Assembly (NCBI RefSeq): GCF_047303325.1
Contig: NZ_JBKBEX010000007.1
Location: forward strand, 119,826-183,825
Reading direction: 5' to 3'
Length of the DNA: 64,000 nucleotides
From: Polaromonas sp047303325
GTDB lineage: Bacteria > Pseudomonadota > Gammaproteobacteria > Burkholderiales > Burkholderiaceae_C
In this document: positions 34,662-43,599 of the stretch, piece after piece
Layout of the letters: every line of letters starts with the position of its first letter
How positions within the stretch are numbered: the first letter of the stretch is position 1
Translations under genes and position numbers: made by a program
Notes under the pieces: generated by a model
What the model saw: the letters and a program-made list of their open reading frames with translations, nothing else
What the model was told of the DNA's origin: nothing
The model's database searches: none

Positions 34662-36095
34662 TTATGCGTGCGCCAGCGCCGGAACCGGTACCCGGACGGG
34701 GCGTCCCCGGGCCACCGTCATGCAGACGTTCCAGGCCATCAGCACCATGCCGCCCAGGTACAGCACCCCGCCGAAGAAGCGCACCACGTAGAAGGGATAG
34801 GTGGCCTTGACCGATTCGACGAAGGTGTAGGTCAGGGTGCCGTCGGCGTTCAGGGCGCGCCACATCAGGCCCTGCATCACGCCGGCGATCCACATGGCCG
34901 CGATGTAAAGCACGATGCCCACGGTGGCCACCCAGAAATGCACCTCGATGGCGCGCACCGAGTACATCCGCTTTTGCCCGAAGAGGCGCGGGATCATGTA
35001 GTACAGCGTGCCCATGGAGATCAGGCCCACCCAGCCCAGCGCGCCCGAATGCACATGGCCCACGGTCCAGTCGGTGTAATGCGACAGCGCGTTGACGGTC
35101 TTGATGGACATCAGCGGGCCCTCGAAGGTGCTCATGCCGTAAAAAGACAGCGAGACGATCAGGAAACGCAGGATGGGGTCCTCGCGCAGCTTGTGCCAGG
35201 CGCCCGACAGCGTCATCACGCCGTTGATCATCCCGCCCCAGCTGGGCGCCAGCAGGATCAGCGAGAACACCATGCCCACCGATTGCGTCCAGTCGGGCAA
35301 GGCCGTGTAGTGCAGGTGGTGCGGGCCCGCCCACATATAGGTGAAGATCAGCGCCCAGAAGTGGACGATGGACAGGCGGTAGCTGTAGACCGGCCGCTCG
35401 GCCTGCTTGGGAATGAAGTAATACATCATGCCCAGGAAGCCCGCGGTCAGGAAGAAGCCGACGGCGTTGTGGCCGTACCACCACTGCACCATGGCGTCCT
35501 GCACGCCGGCATAGGCCGAATAGGACTTCATCCAGCCGGCCGGCACTTCAGCGCTGTTGACCACATGCAGCACCGCGACCGCCAGGATGAAGGCGCCGTA
35601 AAACCAGTTGGCCACATAGATGTGCCTGACCTTGCGCACGCCCAGGGTGCCGAAGAACACCACCGCGTACGCCACCCAGACCAGGGTGATCAGGATGTCT
35701 ATGGGCCATTCCAGCTCGGCGTATTCCTTGCCGGTGGTGTAGCCCAGCGGCAGGCTGATCGCCGCGGCCACGATGACCAGCTGCCAGCCCCAGAAGGTGA
35801 AGGCCGCCAGGCGCGGCGCGAACAGCGGCACGCCGCTGGTGCGCTGGACCACGTAGTAGCTGCTGCCTATGAGCGCGCAGCCGCCGAAGGCGAAGATCAC
35901 CGCGTTGGTGTGCAGCGGCCGCAGCCGGCCGTAGCTGAGCCAGGGGATGCCGAAGTTCAGTTCAGGCCAGGCCAACTGGGCCGCGATGAACAGGCCCACC
36001 GCCATGCCCACCACACCCCAGAGCACCGCCGCCAGCGAGAACTGACGCACCACCGTGTCGTGATAGGCGATCCCTTGTGTTGTTTCTTGGTTCAT
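34662..36095 (-). CDS. ccoN: cbb3-type cytochrome c oxidase subunit I (catalytic)
   Basis: A 477-residue protein with about 12 membrane helices, starting MNQETTQGIAYHDTVVRQF. It carries the haem b and haem b3-CuB ligand blocks, such as RPLHTNAVIFAFGG, WYGHNAVGFFLTAGF and TVGHVHSGALGW. It reduces O2 to water with high affinity and pumps protons, the terminal oxidase of microaerobic growth. An FNR box 56 bp upstream of the start, with a short leader and an AAGGTG ribosome site, fits oxygen-dependent activation. A longer frame to 36164 overlaps that box and ccoS and is rejected. Confidence 0.97.
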   Translation of the reverse strand: MNQETTQGIAYHDTVVRQFSLAAVLWGVVGMAVGLFIAAQLAWPELNFGIPWLSYGRLRPLHTNAVIFAFGGCALIGSSYYVVQRTSGVPLFAPRLAAFTFWGWQLVIVAAAISLPLGYTTGKEYAELEWPIDILITLVWVAYAVVFFGTLGVRKVRHIYVANWFYGAFILAVAVLHVVNSAEVPAGWMKSYSAYAGVQDAMVQWWYGHNAVGFFLTAGFLGMMYYFIPKQAERPVYSYRLSIVHFWALIFTYMWAGPHHLHYTALPDWTQSVGMVFSLILLAPSWGGMINGVMTLSGAWHKLREDPILRFLIVSLSFYGMSTFEGPLMSIKTVNALSHYTDWTVGHVHSGALGWVGLISMGTLYYMIPRLFGQKRMYSVRAIEVHFWVATVGIVLYIAAMWIAGVMQGLMWRALNADGTLTYTFVESVKATYPFYVVRFFGGVLYLGGMVLMAWNVCMTVARGRPVRVPVPALAHA

Positions 36096-36150
36096 GAAGC
36101 ACCTTTTGTCTAGATGCTTCAAAGTGTCGGCGCGGCGGGCGGCGCGGCAT

Positions 36151-36164
36151 TTGATACAAGTCAA
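36151..36164. promoter_or_regulatory. FNR/Anr box of the ccoNOQP promoter
   Basis: TTGATACAAGTCAA matches FNR consensus with one change. It lies 56 bp before the ccoN start, and its last four bases overlap the stop codon of ccoS. A -41.5 start would give a leader of about 21 nt. Confidence 0.85.
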
Positions 36165-36298
36165 TCACCGTGAAGAATGCGCTCTGCTTCCTGCTCCAGT
36201 GCCTCGAATTGCCCACGCCATACGGCCCAGCCCAGCGCGCCAATGATGAGCAGCGCCAGCACGACGGACAAGGGGATCAACAGGAAAAGAATGTCCAT
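36161..36298 (-). CDS. ccoS: cbb3-type oxidase assembly protein CcoS
   Basis: A 45-residue protein starting MDILFLLIPLSVVLALLII, then GALGWAVWRGQFEALEQEAE and RILHGD. This is the FixS/CcoS layout: a membrane helix and the W..xxGQFExLExxxxRIL tail, needed for haem and copper insertion into CcoN. Its ATG is directly adjacent to the ccoI stop and its stop overlaps the ccoN FNR box, so gene and regulatory site are packed together. It is too short for many automatic callers. Confidence 0.94.
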   Translation of the reverse strand: MDILFLLIPLSVVLALLIIGALGWAVWRGQFEALEQEAERILHGD

Positions 36299-38614
36299 CT
36301 AGTGTTCAGGCGCAACGCGCGCCAGCCTCGCGGAATTGGCCACCACCAGCAGCGAACTGGCCGCCATGCCGAAGCCGGCCAGCCAGGTCGGCATCAGGCC
36401 TGCAATTGCCAGCGGCACGCAGGCCGCGTTGTACAGCGCGGCCCAGACCAGGTTCTGGCGCACCACACTCCTCGTTCGCCGCGCCTGCGCCAGCAGCGCC
36501 GCCACGGTGGCAAGCCGGTTGCCGGTCATGATGAAATCCGCCCTGGCCTGGGCCAGCGGCACGGCCTGGCCCATGGCCATGGACACATCGGCCGCGGCCA
36601 GCACCGGCCCATCGTTCATGCCGTCGCCCACCATCATGACGCGGTGGCCTTCGCGCTGCAGCCTGCGCACATGTTCCAGTTTCATCTCGGGCGTGCATTC
36701 GCCGAAGCACCACTCGATGCCGGCCCGGCGCGCCAGGTGGGCCACGGCCTGGCCGGTATCGCCCGACAGCAGCTGCACGCGGACACCGAGTTGGAGCAAG
36801 GCAGCCACGGCCTGCGCCGCGTCGGGACGGATGGCCTCATCGAGCTCAAAGCCCGCCAGGTAATGTTCGCCGTCGGACAGATGCGCCTGCAGCACCGGCA
36901 CATCGCGGCCCTGAACAGGCGCACGGCAAAAAGAGGCCGAGCCCAGGTAAAGGTAGCGCGCATCGCTGCCGTCGAGCCTGGCGACCTTGCCGCGCAGGCC
37001 GCGGCCCGCGACCTCCTCCACCTCGCTGGCCACCCAGCCCGGCGCGGAAGCATTCACCGGAAAGCGCGCGGCAATGGCGCGCGAAACCGGATGCAGCGAC
37101 TGCCTGGCCAGCGCTCCCGCCCTGTCACACACTTCGCCCCGATCCACGCCTTGGGGGGTGTGGGCCAGGACAACTTCCATGCGGTCCTCTGTCAGCGTTC
37201 CGGTTTTGTCGAAGACCACGGTGTCCACGGCCGCGCAGCTTTCGAGCGCCTGCAGCCTGCGAACCAGCACGCCGCGCCGCGCCAGCGCGCCCGCGCCGGC
37301 CAGCATGGCCGCCGGCGTGGCCAGCGACAGCGCGCAGGGGCAGGTCACGATCAGCACCGAGACCGCGACCGCCATCGCATGCGCCTGGCCCAAAGGCCAC
37401 CACCACCAGGCCGCGCCGGCGGCGGCCAGCAGCACGGCCACCAGGAAAGGGCTGGCGATGCGGTCCACCAGTTGCACCAGGCCGGGTTTTTCGAGCGAGG
37501 CCTGCTCCATCAGCGCCACGATTTCGGCGTAGCGGGTCTGCGCGCCGACCCGCCGCACGCGCACCAGCAGCAGGCTGGTGAGGTTGTGGCTGCCGGCAAT
37601 GACGCCGTCGCCGGCGCGCCGCAGAAGGGGTTTGGATTCACCGGTCAGCAGCGACTGGTCGACCCGGCTCTCGCCTCTTTCCACCTCCCCGTCGGCCGGA
37701 AAGGCCTGGCCCGGCAGCACCCGAACCAGATCGCCCACAGCAAGCCGGCGCACGGCCACCGCGCGAAAGCTGCCGTCGGCCTCCTGCCGCTCCACGCTGT
37801 CCGGCAGGCGGCGCATCAGGGCCTCCAGCGCGCCGGCGGTGCGGTCGCGCAGGCGCTGCTCCAGCAGCCGGCCCGACAGCAGGAAAAACACAAACATGGG
37901 CACCGAGTCGTAGGAGGCATGCTCGCCCCAGGGGCTGGCCGGGTCAAAGGTCGCGGCCGTGCTGGCCCCGAAGGCGATCAGCACGCCCAGCGCCACCGGC
38001 ACGTCCATGCCTATGCGCAGGTGCCGCACGTCACGCAGCGCCGCCGAAAAAAACGGCCAGCAGGAAAACAGCAGCACCGGCAGGGTCAGCACCCAGGAGG
38101 CCCAGCCCAGCAGCGCCCGGATGTCGGGCGTGATCTCGCCGGCCGGCGCCAGGTAGGCCGGCGCCGCATACATCATGACCTGCATCATGCAAAAGCCGGC
38201 CACCAGCCAGCGCCAGAGCATCAGGCGCTGGGCCCGCTGCCGTTTGCCGGCCAGCAGCAGGTCGCCGGCCGGCAAGGCGCCGTAGCCGGCCTGGCGCAGC
38301 GCGGCCATCCAGGCCGAAGGCCGCGTGGCCTGCGGCTGCCACTGAAGCCGCGCCACGGCCGTGACGCCGTTGACCTGCACCGCATCCACGCCGGGCAGCT
38401 TGCGCAAAACCGACTCGACGGTGAGCGCGCAGGCCGCGCAATGCATGCCTTCGATTGCCAGGCAGGACTCCCACCAGCCCTCATGCCCCGGCACCGGGCG
38501 GCTAAAACCCTCCCACTCAGCCGGCTCGTCCAGGGCGGCCCATGGCGTGGCGCTGCCCGCGGCAGGCGGCACGGGGCCGGCGGAAAGCAACGGCAAGGAG
38601 GGGACGGTTTGCAT
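36299..38614 (-). CDS. ccoI: P1B-type copper-translocating ATPase for cbb3 oxidase (CcoI/FixI)
   Basis: A 771-residue copper ATPase. An N-terminal HMA domain with the metal site GMHCAAC is near residue 57, followed by eight or so membrane helices with the ion-binding CPC in VTCPCALSLATP. The phosphorylation motif DKTGTLTED, the SLHPVSR histidine-proline pair and the hinge MVGDGMNDGPVLA complete the set. CcoI delivers copper for CcoN assembly. The gene precedes ccoS by zero bases. An FNR box lies 35 bp upstream of the ATG, unusually close, so the true start may be a little further downstream. Confidence 0.95.
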   Translation of the reverse strand: MQTVPSLPLLSAGPVPPAAGSATPWAALDEPAEWEGFSRPVPGHEGWWESCLAIEGMHCAACALTVESVLRKLPGVDAVQVNGVTAVARLQWQPQATRPSAWMAALRQAGYGALPAGDLLLAGKRQRAQRLMLWRWLVAGFCMMQVMMYAAPAYLAPAGEITPDIRALLGWASWVLTLPVLLFSCWPFFSAALRDVRHLRIGMDVPVALGVLIAFGASTAATFDPASPWGEHASYDSVPMFVFFLLSGRLLEQRLRDRTAGALEALMRRLPDSVERQEADGSFRAVAVRRLAVGDLVRVLPGQAFPADGEVERGESRVDQSLLTGESKPLLRRAGDGVIAGSHNLTSLLLVRVRRVGAQTRYAEIVALMEQASLEKPGLVQLVDRIASPFLVAVLLAAAGAAWWWWPLGQAHAMAVAVSVLIVTCPCALSLATPAAMLAGAGALARRGVLVRRLQALESCAAVDTVVFDKTGTLTEDRMEVVLAHTPQGVDRGEVCDRAGALARQSLHPVSRAIAARFPVNASAPGWVASEVEEVAGRGLRGKVARLDGSDARYLYLGSASFCRAPVQGRDVPVLQAHLSDGEHYLAGFELDEAIRPDAAQAVAALLQLGVRVQLLSGDTGQAVAHLARRAGIEWCFGECTPEMKLEHVRRLQREGHRVMMVGDGMNDGPVLAAADVSMAMGQAVPLAQARADFIMTGNRLATVAALLAQARRTRSVVRQNLVWAALYNAACVPLAIAGLMPTWLAGFGMAASSLLVVANSARLARVAPEH

Positions 38615-38637
38615 GGCGAAAGCTTAGCCAGCGCAGA

Positions 38638-38672
38638 GTGCCGCGCCCTTGACATGGATCAAACCAGGGGCC
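38638..38672. repeat. FNR-box repeat copy A (upstream of ccoI)
   Basis: This 35-bp segment is 32/35 identical to 38866-38900 in the same orientation. Each copy includes GTGCCGCGCCCTTGAC and an FNR-type box. Confidence 0.8.
38649..38662. promoter_or_regulatory. FNR/Anr box, ccoI side
   Basis: TTGACATGGATCAA matches FNR consensus with one change. Its centre is about 41 bp from the ccoI ATG, which would place the transcript start at or next to the start codon. Confidence 0.78.
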
Positions 38673-38865
38673 ATGGGCACTTCCGCGGATGTCAGCGGGT
38701 GTCGGCCTGGCAGTCTGGCGCTGTGGCTTAAGTCTGGTGGCGAACAGACACCTCCCCACGCCGCGCGCACAGTCACCTCGTGGCATCGGACATCTTCCGG
38801 GCCGATGCGTTTTTTCACACATCGAAAGACCCCATCAAAACCGCGGAACAGAGGCTAGAGATCAT

Positions 38866-38900
38866 GTGCCGCGCCCTTGACCTGGATCAAGCCAGGGCCC
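38866..38900. repeat. FNR-box repeat copy B (upstream of usp)
   Basis: This 35-bp segment is the near-copy of 38638-38672, lying 46 bp before the universal stress gene. The sequence between the two copies shows no convincing gene. Confidence 0.8.
38877..38890. promoter_or_regulatory. FNR/Anr box, usp-arc side
   Basis: TTGACCTGGATCAA matches FNR consensus with one change. Its centre lies 62 bp before the usp start; a start at -41.5 would leave a leader of about 21 nt with a good CAGGAGAACC ribosome site. Confidence 0.82.
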
Positions 38901-38945
38901 GGACGGCGCTCCTAGACTGCGGCACATCAACACAGGAGAACCATC

Positions 38946-39389
38946 ATGTACAAACGCATTCTTGTTGCCACCGACGGATCCACACTTTCCAAAAAAGCGG
39001 TCAAGGACGCCATCACCCTGGCCGCATCCCTGGAGGCCGGCCTGGTGGCGCTCAACGTCGTGCCGCGTTATCCCGTGAGCTACTTCGAGGGTGGCGCCAC
39101 GGTGTCGCCGCAGGAAGTCGGGCGCATCGAAAAGGACTGGGCCGACAGGGGCCAGGCCGTCGTCGACGCGGTGTGCAAGACCGCCGAAGCCGCGGGCGTC
39201 AAGGCCAAGGCCGTGACCGTCAAATCCGACCTTGTCGCGGCCTCCATCCTGACCACGGCCAAAAAGAACAAGTGCGACCTCATCGTCATGGCCTCGCACG
39301 GCCGCAAGGGCATCTCGCGCATCCTGCTCGGCAGCGAGACCCAGCAGGTGCTCACGCACAGCGGCATTCCCGTCCTGGTCCTGCGCTGA
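38946..39389 (+). CDS. Universal stress protein (UspA family)
   Basis: A 147-residue single UspA domain (MYKRILVATDGSTLSKKAV). The ATP-binding G-x2-G-x9-G-S pattern is present as MASHGRKGISRILLGSETQ. It lies behind an FNR box and starts a plus-strand unit of two usp genes and arcDABC, as in Pseudomonas where Anr controls both. It probably aids survival under anoxia. Paralogous to the next gene but quite different in sequence. Confidence 0.92.
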   Translation: MYKRILVATDGSTLSKKAVKDAITLAASLEAGLVALNVVPRYPVSYFEGGATVSPQEVGRIEKDWADRGQAVVDAVCKTAEAAGVKAKAVTVKSDLVAASILTTAKKNKCDLIVMASHGRKGISRILLGSETQQVLTHSGIPVLVLR

Positions 39390-39422
39390 GCGCGCCGTTT
39401 CATCCCCTTCCCGGAGAACAGC

Positions 39423-39845
39423 ATGAGAGTCCTTCTGGCCGTTGACGGCAGCAAGTTCACCAAAAAAGCCCTGGCCTTCCTGGTCACCCACGAAACCCTG
39501 ATGGGACCCGGCGCGGAGCTGATCGTGCTCAATGTGCAGATCGCCGTCTCCCCTCGCGTCAAGACCATGCTGGGCGCCGCCACCGTCCGCGCCTGGCACC
39601 AGGATGAGGCCGACAAAGTGCTGCAGCCGATTGAGCGTTTCCTCAAGCGCCACGGCATCCCCTATCGGGCTTCCTGGGTCGCGGGCACGCCGGCCACGCA
39701 GATCGTGCAGGCGGCCAAACGCGAGAAGGTCCACATGGTGGTCATGGGCACCCACGGCCACGGCCTGCTGGGCCGCGCCCTGCTCGGCAGCGTCGCCCAG
39801 CGCGTGGTGGCCGATGTCGACGTGCCGGTACTGCTGGTCAAGTAG
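39423..39845 (+). CDS. Universal stress protein (UspA family)
   Basis: A 140-residue single UspA domain (MRVLLAVDGSKFTKKALAFL) with the nucleotide-binding glycines in MGTHGHGLLGRALLGSVAQ. It follows the first usp gene by 33 bp and precedes the arginine/ornithine antiporter gene by 37 bp, so it is part of the same likely FNR-activated unit. Confidence 0.92.
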   Translation: MRVLLAVDGSKFTKKALAFLVTHETLMGPGAELIVLNVQIAVSPRVKTMLGAATVRAWHQDEADKVLQPIERFLKRHGIPYRASWVAGTPATQIVQAAKREKVHMVVMGTHGHGLLGRALLGSVAQRVVADVDVPVLLVK

Positions 39846-39882
39846 CCCCTCCCAACACATCAGCCGAAAGCGAGAACACGCC

Positions 39883-41355
39883 ATGAGCACACTGTCAAAC
39901 ACCCGGTCCCCGGTGTCGCCGGCGCGGACCATTCCCACCACACGCCAGGCACAAAGCAGCCTGGGCCTGGGACTGCTGGTCGCGCTGGTGACGGGCTCCA
40001 TCATCGGCAGCGGCATCTTCGGCCTGCCGCAAAACATGGCGGCGGGGGCAGGCGCCGGCGCCATCCTGATCGGCTGGCTGGTCACCGGTGTGGGCATGCT
40101 GGTGCTGGCGCGGGTCTACCAGATGCTGGCGCTGCGCAAGCCCGAACTGGACAACGGCGTCTACGCCTATGCCCGGGCGCTTTCAGGCGATTACATCGGC
40201 TTTAACTCCGCCTGGGGTTACTGGATCAGCGCCTGGATAGGCAACGTCGGCTACCTGGTGGCCGCGTTCGGCGCGCTCGGCTATTTCTTCCCGGCTTTCG
40301 GCGAAGGCAACACCCCCGCGGCCGTCGCCGGCGCGTCGGTGGTCTTGTGGGTGGTCCATGCGCTGGTTCTGCGCGGCATCAACACCGCCGCCTGGGTCAA
40401 TGCCGTGGTCACGGTGGCCAAGGTCATTCCGCTGCTGCTGTTCATTGTGCTGGCCGCGGCCGCTTTCCAGGCGCCCACCTTCAGCCTGGACTTCTGGGGC
40501 GGTGCCAAGCTGGGCTCCGTGCTGGAGCAGGTCAAGAGCACCATGCTGGTGACGGTATGGGTGTTTATCGGCATCGAGGGTGCCAGCGTCTATTCGGCGC
40601 GCGCGCGCCAGCGCAAGGACGTCGGCAAGGCCACGGTCATAGGCTTTCTGATCTGCCTGGCCCTGCTGATGGCCGTCTCGCTGCTGTCCCTGGGCATCTT
40701 CACCCAGCCGGAACTGGCCGGGCTGAAAAACCCTTCCATGGCCGGCGTGCTGGAAAAAGCCGTGGGCACCTGGGGCGCCGTGCTCATCTATATAGGGCTG
40801 ATCGTTTCCGTGGGCGGCGGTTTCCTGGCCTGGACGCTGCTGGCCGCGGAATCGCTGTTCACGCCGGCCAACAGCGGGGTGATGCCCGAATGGCTGGGCC
40901 GCCAGAGCGGCAAGGGCGTGCCGGCCAATGCCTTGTGGCTGAGCAGCGCCATGGTGCAGCTCTTCCTCATCGTCACCCTGGTGTCCAAGGCGTCCTACCT
41001 GGCGCTGATCTCGCTCTCGACCGCCATGATCCTGCTGCCCTACCTGTTCAGCGCGCTCTACGGCTTCAAGCTGGCCGCTCGCGGTGAGGGTGCAGGCCCG
41101 GCCCGCGGCGCACTGGACCTGCCGGTGGCCGCGCTTGCCTCGGTGTATTGCCTGTGGCTGCTGTATGCCGCCGGCGCCAAGTACCTGCTGCTGAGTGCCC
41201 TGCTCTACGCCCCCGGCGCGGCCCTGTATTTCATCGCCAAACGGCAGGCTCGCCGTGAGCCCTTCACCCCGGGCGAAAAAGCCATGCTAGCCGCGGTGCT
41301 CGCGCTCGCGGTGGTCGCGGGCTGGATGCTTGCCGCCGGAAAGTTGAGCCTGTGA
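39883..41355 (+). CDS. arcD: Arginine/ornithine antiporter, APC superfamily
   Basis: A 490-residue protein with about 12 membrane helices starting MSTLSNTRSPVSPARTIPTT; the conserved APC opening TGSIIGSGIFGLPQNMAAGA is in helix 1. Its position directly before arcA, arcB and arcC shows it is the ArcD antiporter that exchanges extracellular arginine for ornithine without energy cost. Its stop codon overlaps the arcA start. A longer frame upstream overlaps the usp gene and is rejected. Confidence 0.9.
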   Translation: MSTLSNTRSPVSPARTIPTTRQAQSSLGLGLLVALVTGSIIGSGIFGLPQNMAAGAGAGAILIGWLVTGVGMLVLARVYQMLALRKPELDNGVYAYARALSGDYIGFNSAWGYWISAWIGNVGYLVAAFGALGYFFPAFGEGNTPAAVAGASVVLWVVHALVLRGINTAAWVNAVVTVAKVIPLLLFIVLAAAAFQAPTFSLDFWGGAKLGSVLEQVKSTMLVTVWVFIGIEGASVYSARARQRKDVGKATVIGFLICLALLMAVSLLSLGIFTQPELAGLKNPSMAGVLEKAVGTWGAVLIYIGLIVSVGGGFLAWTLLAAESLFTPANSGVMPEWLGRQSGKGVPANALWLSSAMVQLFLIVTLVSKASYLALISLSTAMILLPYLFSALYGFKLAARGEGAGPARGALDLPVAALASVYCLWLLYAAGAKYLLLSALLYAPGAALYFIAKRQARREPFTPGEKAMLAAVLALAVVAGWMLAAGKLSL

Positions 41356-42563
41356 TGGCCGGCGTCCATTCAGAGACGGGCCGGCTGCGCAAGGTGCTGG
41401 TCTGCAGGCCCGGCCTGGCGCACACGCGCCTGACGCCCGCGAACTGCCGGGACATGCTGTTCGACGACGTGATGTGGGTCGCGCAGGCCAAAAACGACCA
41501 CTACGCCTTTACCAGCGCCATGACGGAGCATGGCGTGGAAGTGCTGGAACTGCACGACCTTCTCGCGGTCACGGTCGGCAACCCAATGACGCGCGACCGG
41601 CTGCTGGACCGCGAACTGGCCGGCACCGACTTTGAAGCCGCGGCTGTGCTGCGGCCCTGGCTGCAGGAGCTGACGCCGGCCCGGCTGGCCGAATTCCTGA
41701 TCGGCGGGCTGACGCCGGCGGACCTGCCCTTCAAGCTGCCCGGCCTTACGGCTGCCTGCGCCAGCCCCTCGGACCTGCTGCTGCCCGCCCTGCCCAACAC
41801 CCTGTTCACGCGCGACAGCAGTTGCTGGATAGGCGACGGCGTGGCGCTGGGCGCCATGTACTGGCCCGCGCGCCAGCGGGAAAGCCTGCTCATGGCGACC
41901 ATCTACCGCTCCCACCCGGCATTCGCGGGCAAGGTCACCGAATGGTGGGGCGACCCGGGGCAGCCGCACGCGCAGGCCTCGCTCGAAGGCGGCGACGTCA
42001 TGCCGCTGGGCAAGGGCCTGGTGCTGGTCGGCATGGGCGAGCGGACCTCGCCGCAGGCCGTGACCCAGCTCGCGCGCAGCCTGTTTGCCCGCGGCGCCGC
42101 GACCCGGGTGCTGGCCGCCCAGTTGCCCAAATCGCGCGGCGCCATGCACCTGGACACGGTGCTGACCTTTTGCGACCGCGACCTGGTGACGGTGTTCCCG
42201 GAAATCGTGCAGGCTATCCGCGCGTTCAGCCTTCGCCCCGGCGAGAAGCCGGGCGAGCTGGACGTCAGGGCCGAAACCGAGCCCCTGCTGGAGGTACTCG
42301 CGCAGGCGCTGGGCTTGCCCAGGCTGCGCGTCGTCGCCACCGGCGGCAATGCCTACGAAGCCGAGCGCGAGCAGTGGGACGACGGCAACAACGTGCTGGC
42401 GCTGTCGCCCGGCGTCGTCATGGCCTACAACCGCAACACCCATACCAACACCTTGCTGCGCAAAGCCGGCGTCGAAGTCATCACCATTCCCAGCGGCGAG
42501 CTGGGGCGCGGGCGCGGCGGCAGCCACTGCATGTCCTGCCCGATTGAGCGCGACGCCGCCTGA
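41355..42563 (+). CDS. arcA: Arginine deiminase
   Basis: A 402-residue cytoplasmic enzyme that hydrolyses arginine to citrulline and ammonia. Conserved blocks are LFTRDSSCWIGDG, EGGDVMPLGKGLVLVGMGER, HLDTVLTFCDRD and the catalytic Cys in the C-terminal GGSHCMSCPIER. The ATG overlaps the arcD stop (TGATG), and a GTG one codon upstream is possible. The start MAGVHSETGRLRKVLVCRPG fits the family. It is part of arcDABC. Confidence 0.95.
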   Translation: MAGVHSETGRLRKVLVCRPGLAHTRLTPANCRDMLFDDVMWVAQAKNDHYAFTSAMTEHGVEVLELHDLLAVTVGNPMTRDRLLDRELAGTDFEAAAVLRPWLQELTPARLAEFLIGGLTPADLPFKLPGLTAACASPSDLLLPALPNTLFTRDSSCWIGDGVALGAMYWPARQRESLLMATIYRSHPAFAGKVTEWWGDPGQPHAQASLEGGDVMPLGKGLVLVGMGERTSPQAVTQLARSLFARGAATRVLAAQLPKSRGAMHLDTVLTFCDRDLVTVFPEIVQAIRAFSLRPGEKPGELDVRAETEPLLEVLAQALGLPRLRVVATGGNAYEAEREQWDDGNNVLALSPGVVMAYNRNTHTNTLLRKAGVEVITIPSGELGRGRGGSHCMSCPIERDAA

Positions 42564-42600
42564 CCTGTCACTGCGACAAAACGAAAGACGGCCCTCCCCC

Positions 42601-43599
42601 ATGAGCTTTAACCTTCACAACCGCAGCCTCCTGGACCTCAAGGACTTTTCCCCGCGGGACATCCGTTTCCTGCTGGACCTGGCCGCCGAGCTCAAGCGCT
42701 CCAAATACGCGGGCAACGAATTGGCGCGCCTGAAGGGGAAAAACATCGCGCTGATCTTCGAAAAAGCCTCCACCCGCACACGCTGCGCCTTCGAAGTCGC
42801 GGTGCACGACCAGGGCGGCCATGTCACTTACATCGACCCAGTCAGCTCGCAGCTGGGCCACAAGGAATCCCTGAAAGACACGGCCCGGGTATTGGGCCGG
42901 CTGTACGACGGCATCGAGTACCGCGGCTTTCACCAGACGGTGGTGGAGGAGATCGCACGCTTTTCGCATGTGCCGGTGTGGAACGGCCTGACCGACGAGG
43001 CCCACCCCACCCAGGTGCTGGCCGACCTGCTGACCATGGAGGAGTTCGGCGAAAAGCCGCTGCATGAGCTGTCTTTCTGCTACCTGGGCGACGCCCGCTT
43101 CAACATGGGCTGCTCGCTGCTGGTCGGCGGCACGCAGATGGGCATGGACGTGCGCATCGCCGCTCCCGCGGCGCTGATGCCGCCGCCCGCGCTGGTCGCT
43201 GACATGCGCGAGCTGGTGAAAACGACAGGCGCGCGCATCACCCTTAGCAGCGATCCGGCCGAAGCCGTCAAGGGCGCAGACTTTCTCTACACCGACGTCT
43301 GGGTCTCCATGGGCGAACCCGAGGAGGCCTGGAAGCAGCGCATAGCGCAGCTGCTGCCCTTCCAGGTCAACAGCGCCTTGATGAAGGCCACCGGCAAGCC
43401 GCGCACCCGCTTCATGCATTGCCTGCCGGCTTTCCACAACCTGGATACCGAGGTGGGGCGCCAGATCCACGAGCGTTACGGCCTCAGCGAAATCGAAGTG
43501 ACCGACGAGGTCTTTGAATCCGATGCGTCCGTCGTGTTCACGCAGGCGGAAAACCGCATGCACACCATCAAGGCCGTGCTCGTGGCCACGCTGGCATGA
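42601..43599 (+). CDS. arcB: Ornithine carbamoyltransferase, catabolic
   Basis: A 332-residue enzyme starting MSFNLHNRSLLDLKDFSPRD. The carbamoyl-phosphate site STRTRCAFE, the HPTQVLADL block and the ornithine-binding FMHCLPAFH are present. It phosphorolyses citrulline to ornithine and carbamoyl phosphate in the arginine deiminase pathway, as its place between arcA and arcC indicates. Its stop overlaps the arcC start by four bases. Confidence 0.95.
   Translation: MSFNLHNRSLLDLKDFSPRDIRFLLDLAAELKRSKYAGNELARLKGKNIALIFEKASTRTRCAFEVAVHDQGGHVTYIDPVSSQLGHKESLKDTARVLGRLYDGIEYRGFHQTVVEEIARFSHVPVWNGLTDEAHPTQVLADLLTMEEFGEKPLHELSFCYLGDARFNMGCSLLVGGTQMGMDVRIAAPAALMPPPALVADMRELVKTTGARITLSSDPAEAVKGADFLYTDVWVSMGEPEEAWKQRIAQLLPFQVNSALMKATGKPRTRFMHCLPAFHNLDTEVGRQIHERYGLSEIEVTDEVFESDASVVFTQAENRMHTIKAVLVATLA

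Noticed and set aside
34038..36113. A plus-strand open frame of 691 codons
   Set aside because: Antisense shadow of ccoN and ccoO; no ribosome site or domain, and both sense genes are beyond doubt.
36170..38731. A plus-strand open frame of 853 codons
   Set aside because: It is the antisense shadow of ccoI in GC-rich DNA; its translation is rich in Arg, Gln, His and Pro and has no recognisable domain.
38669..38865. Small open frames between ccoI and usp
   Set aside because: They have no ribosome site or recognisable product, and this stretch is better explained as a promoter region with the duplicated FNR-box segment.
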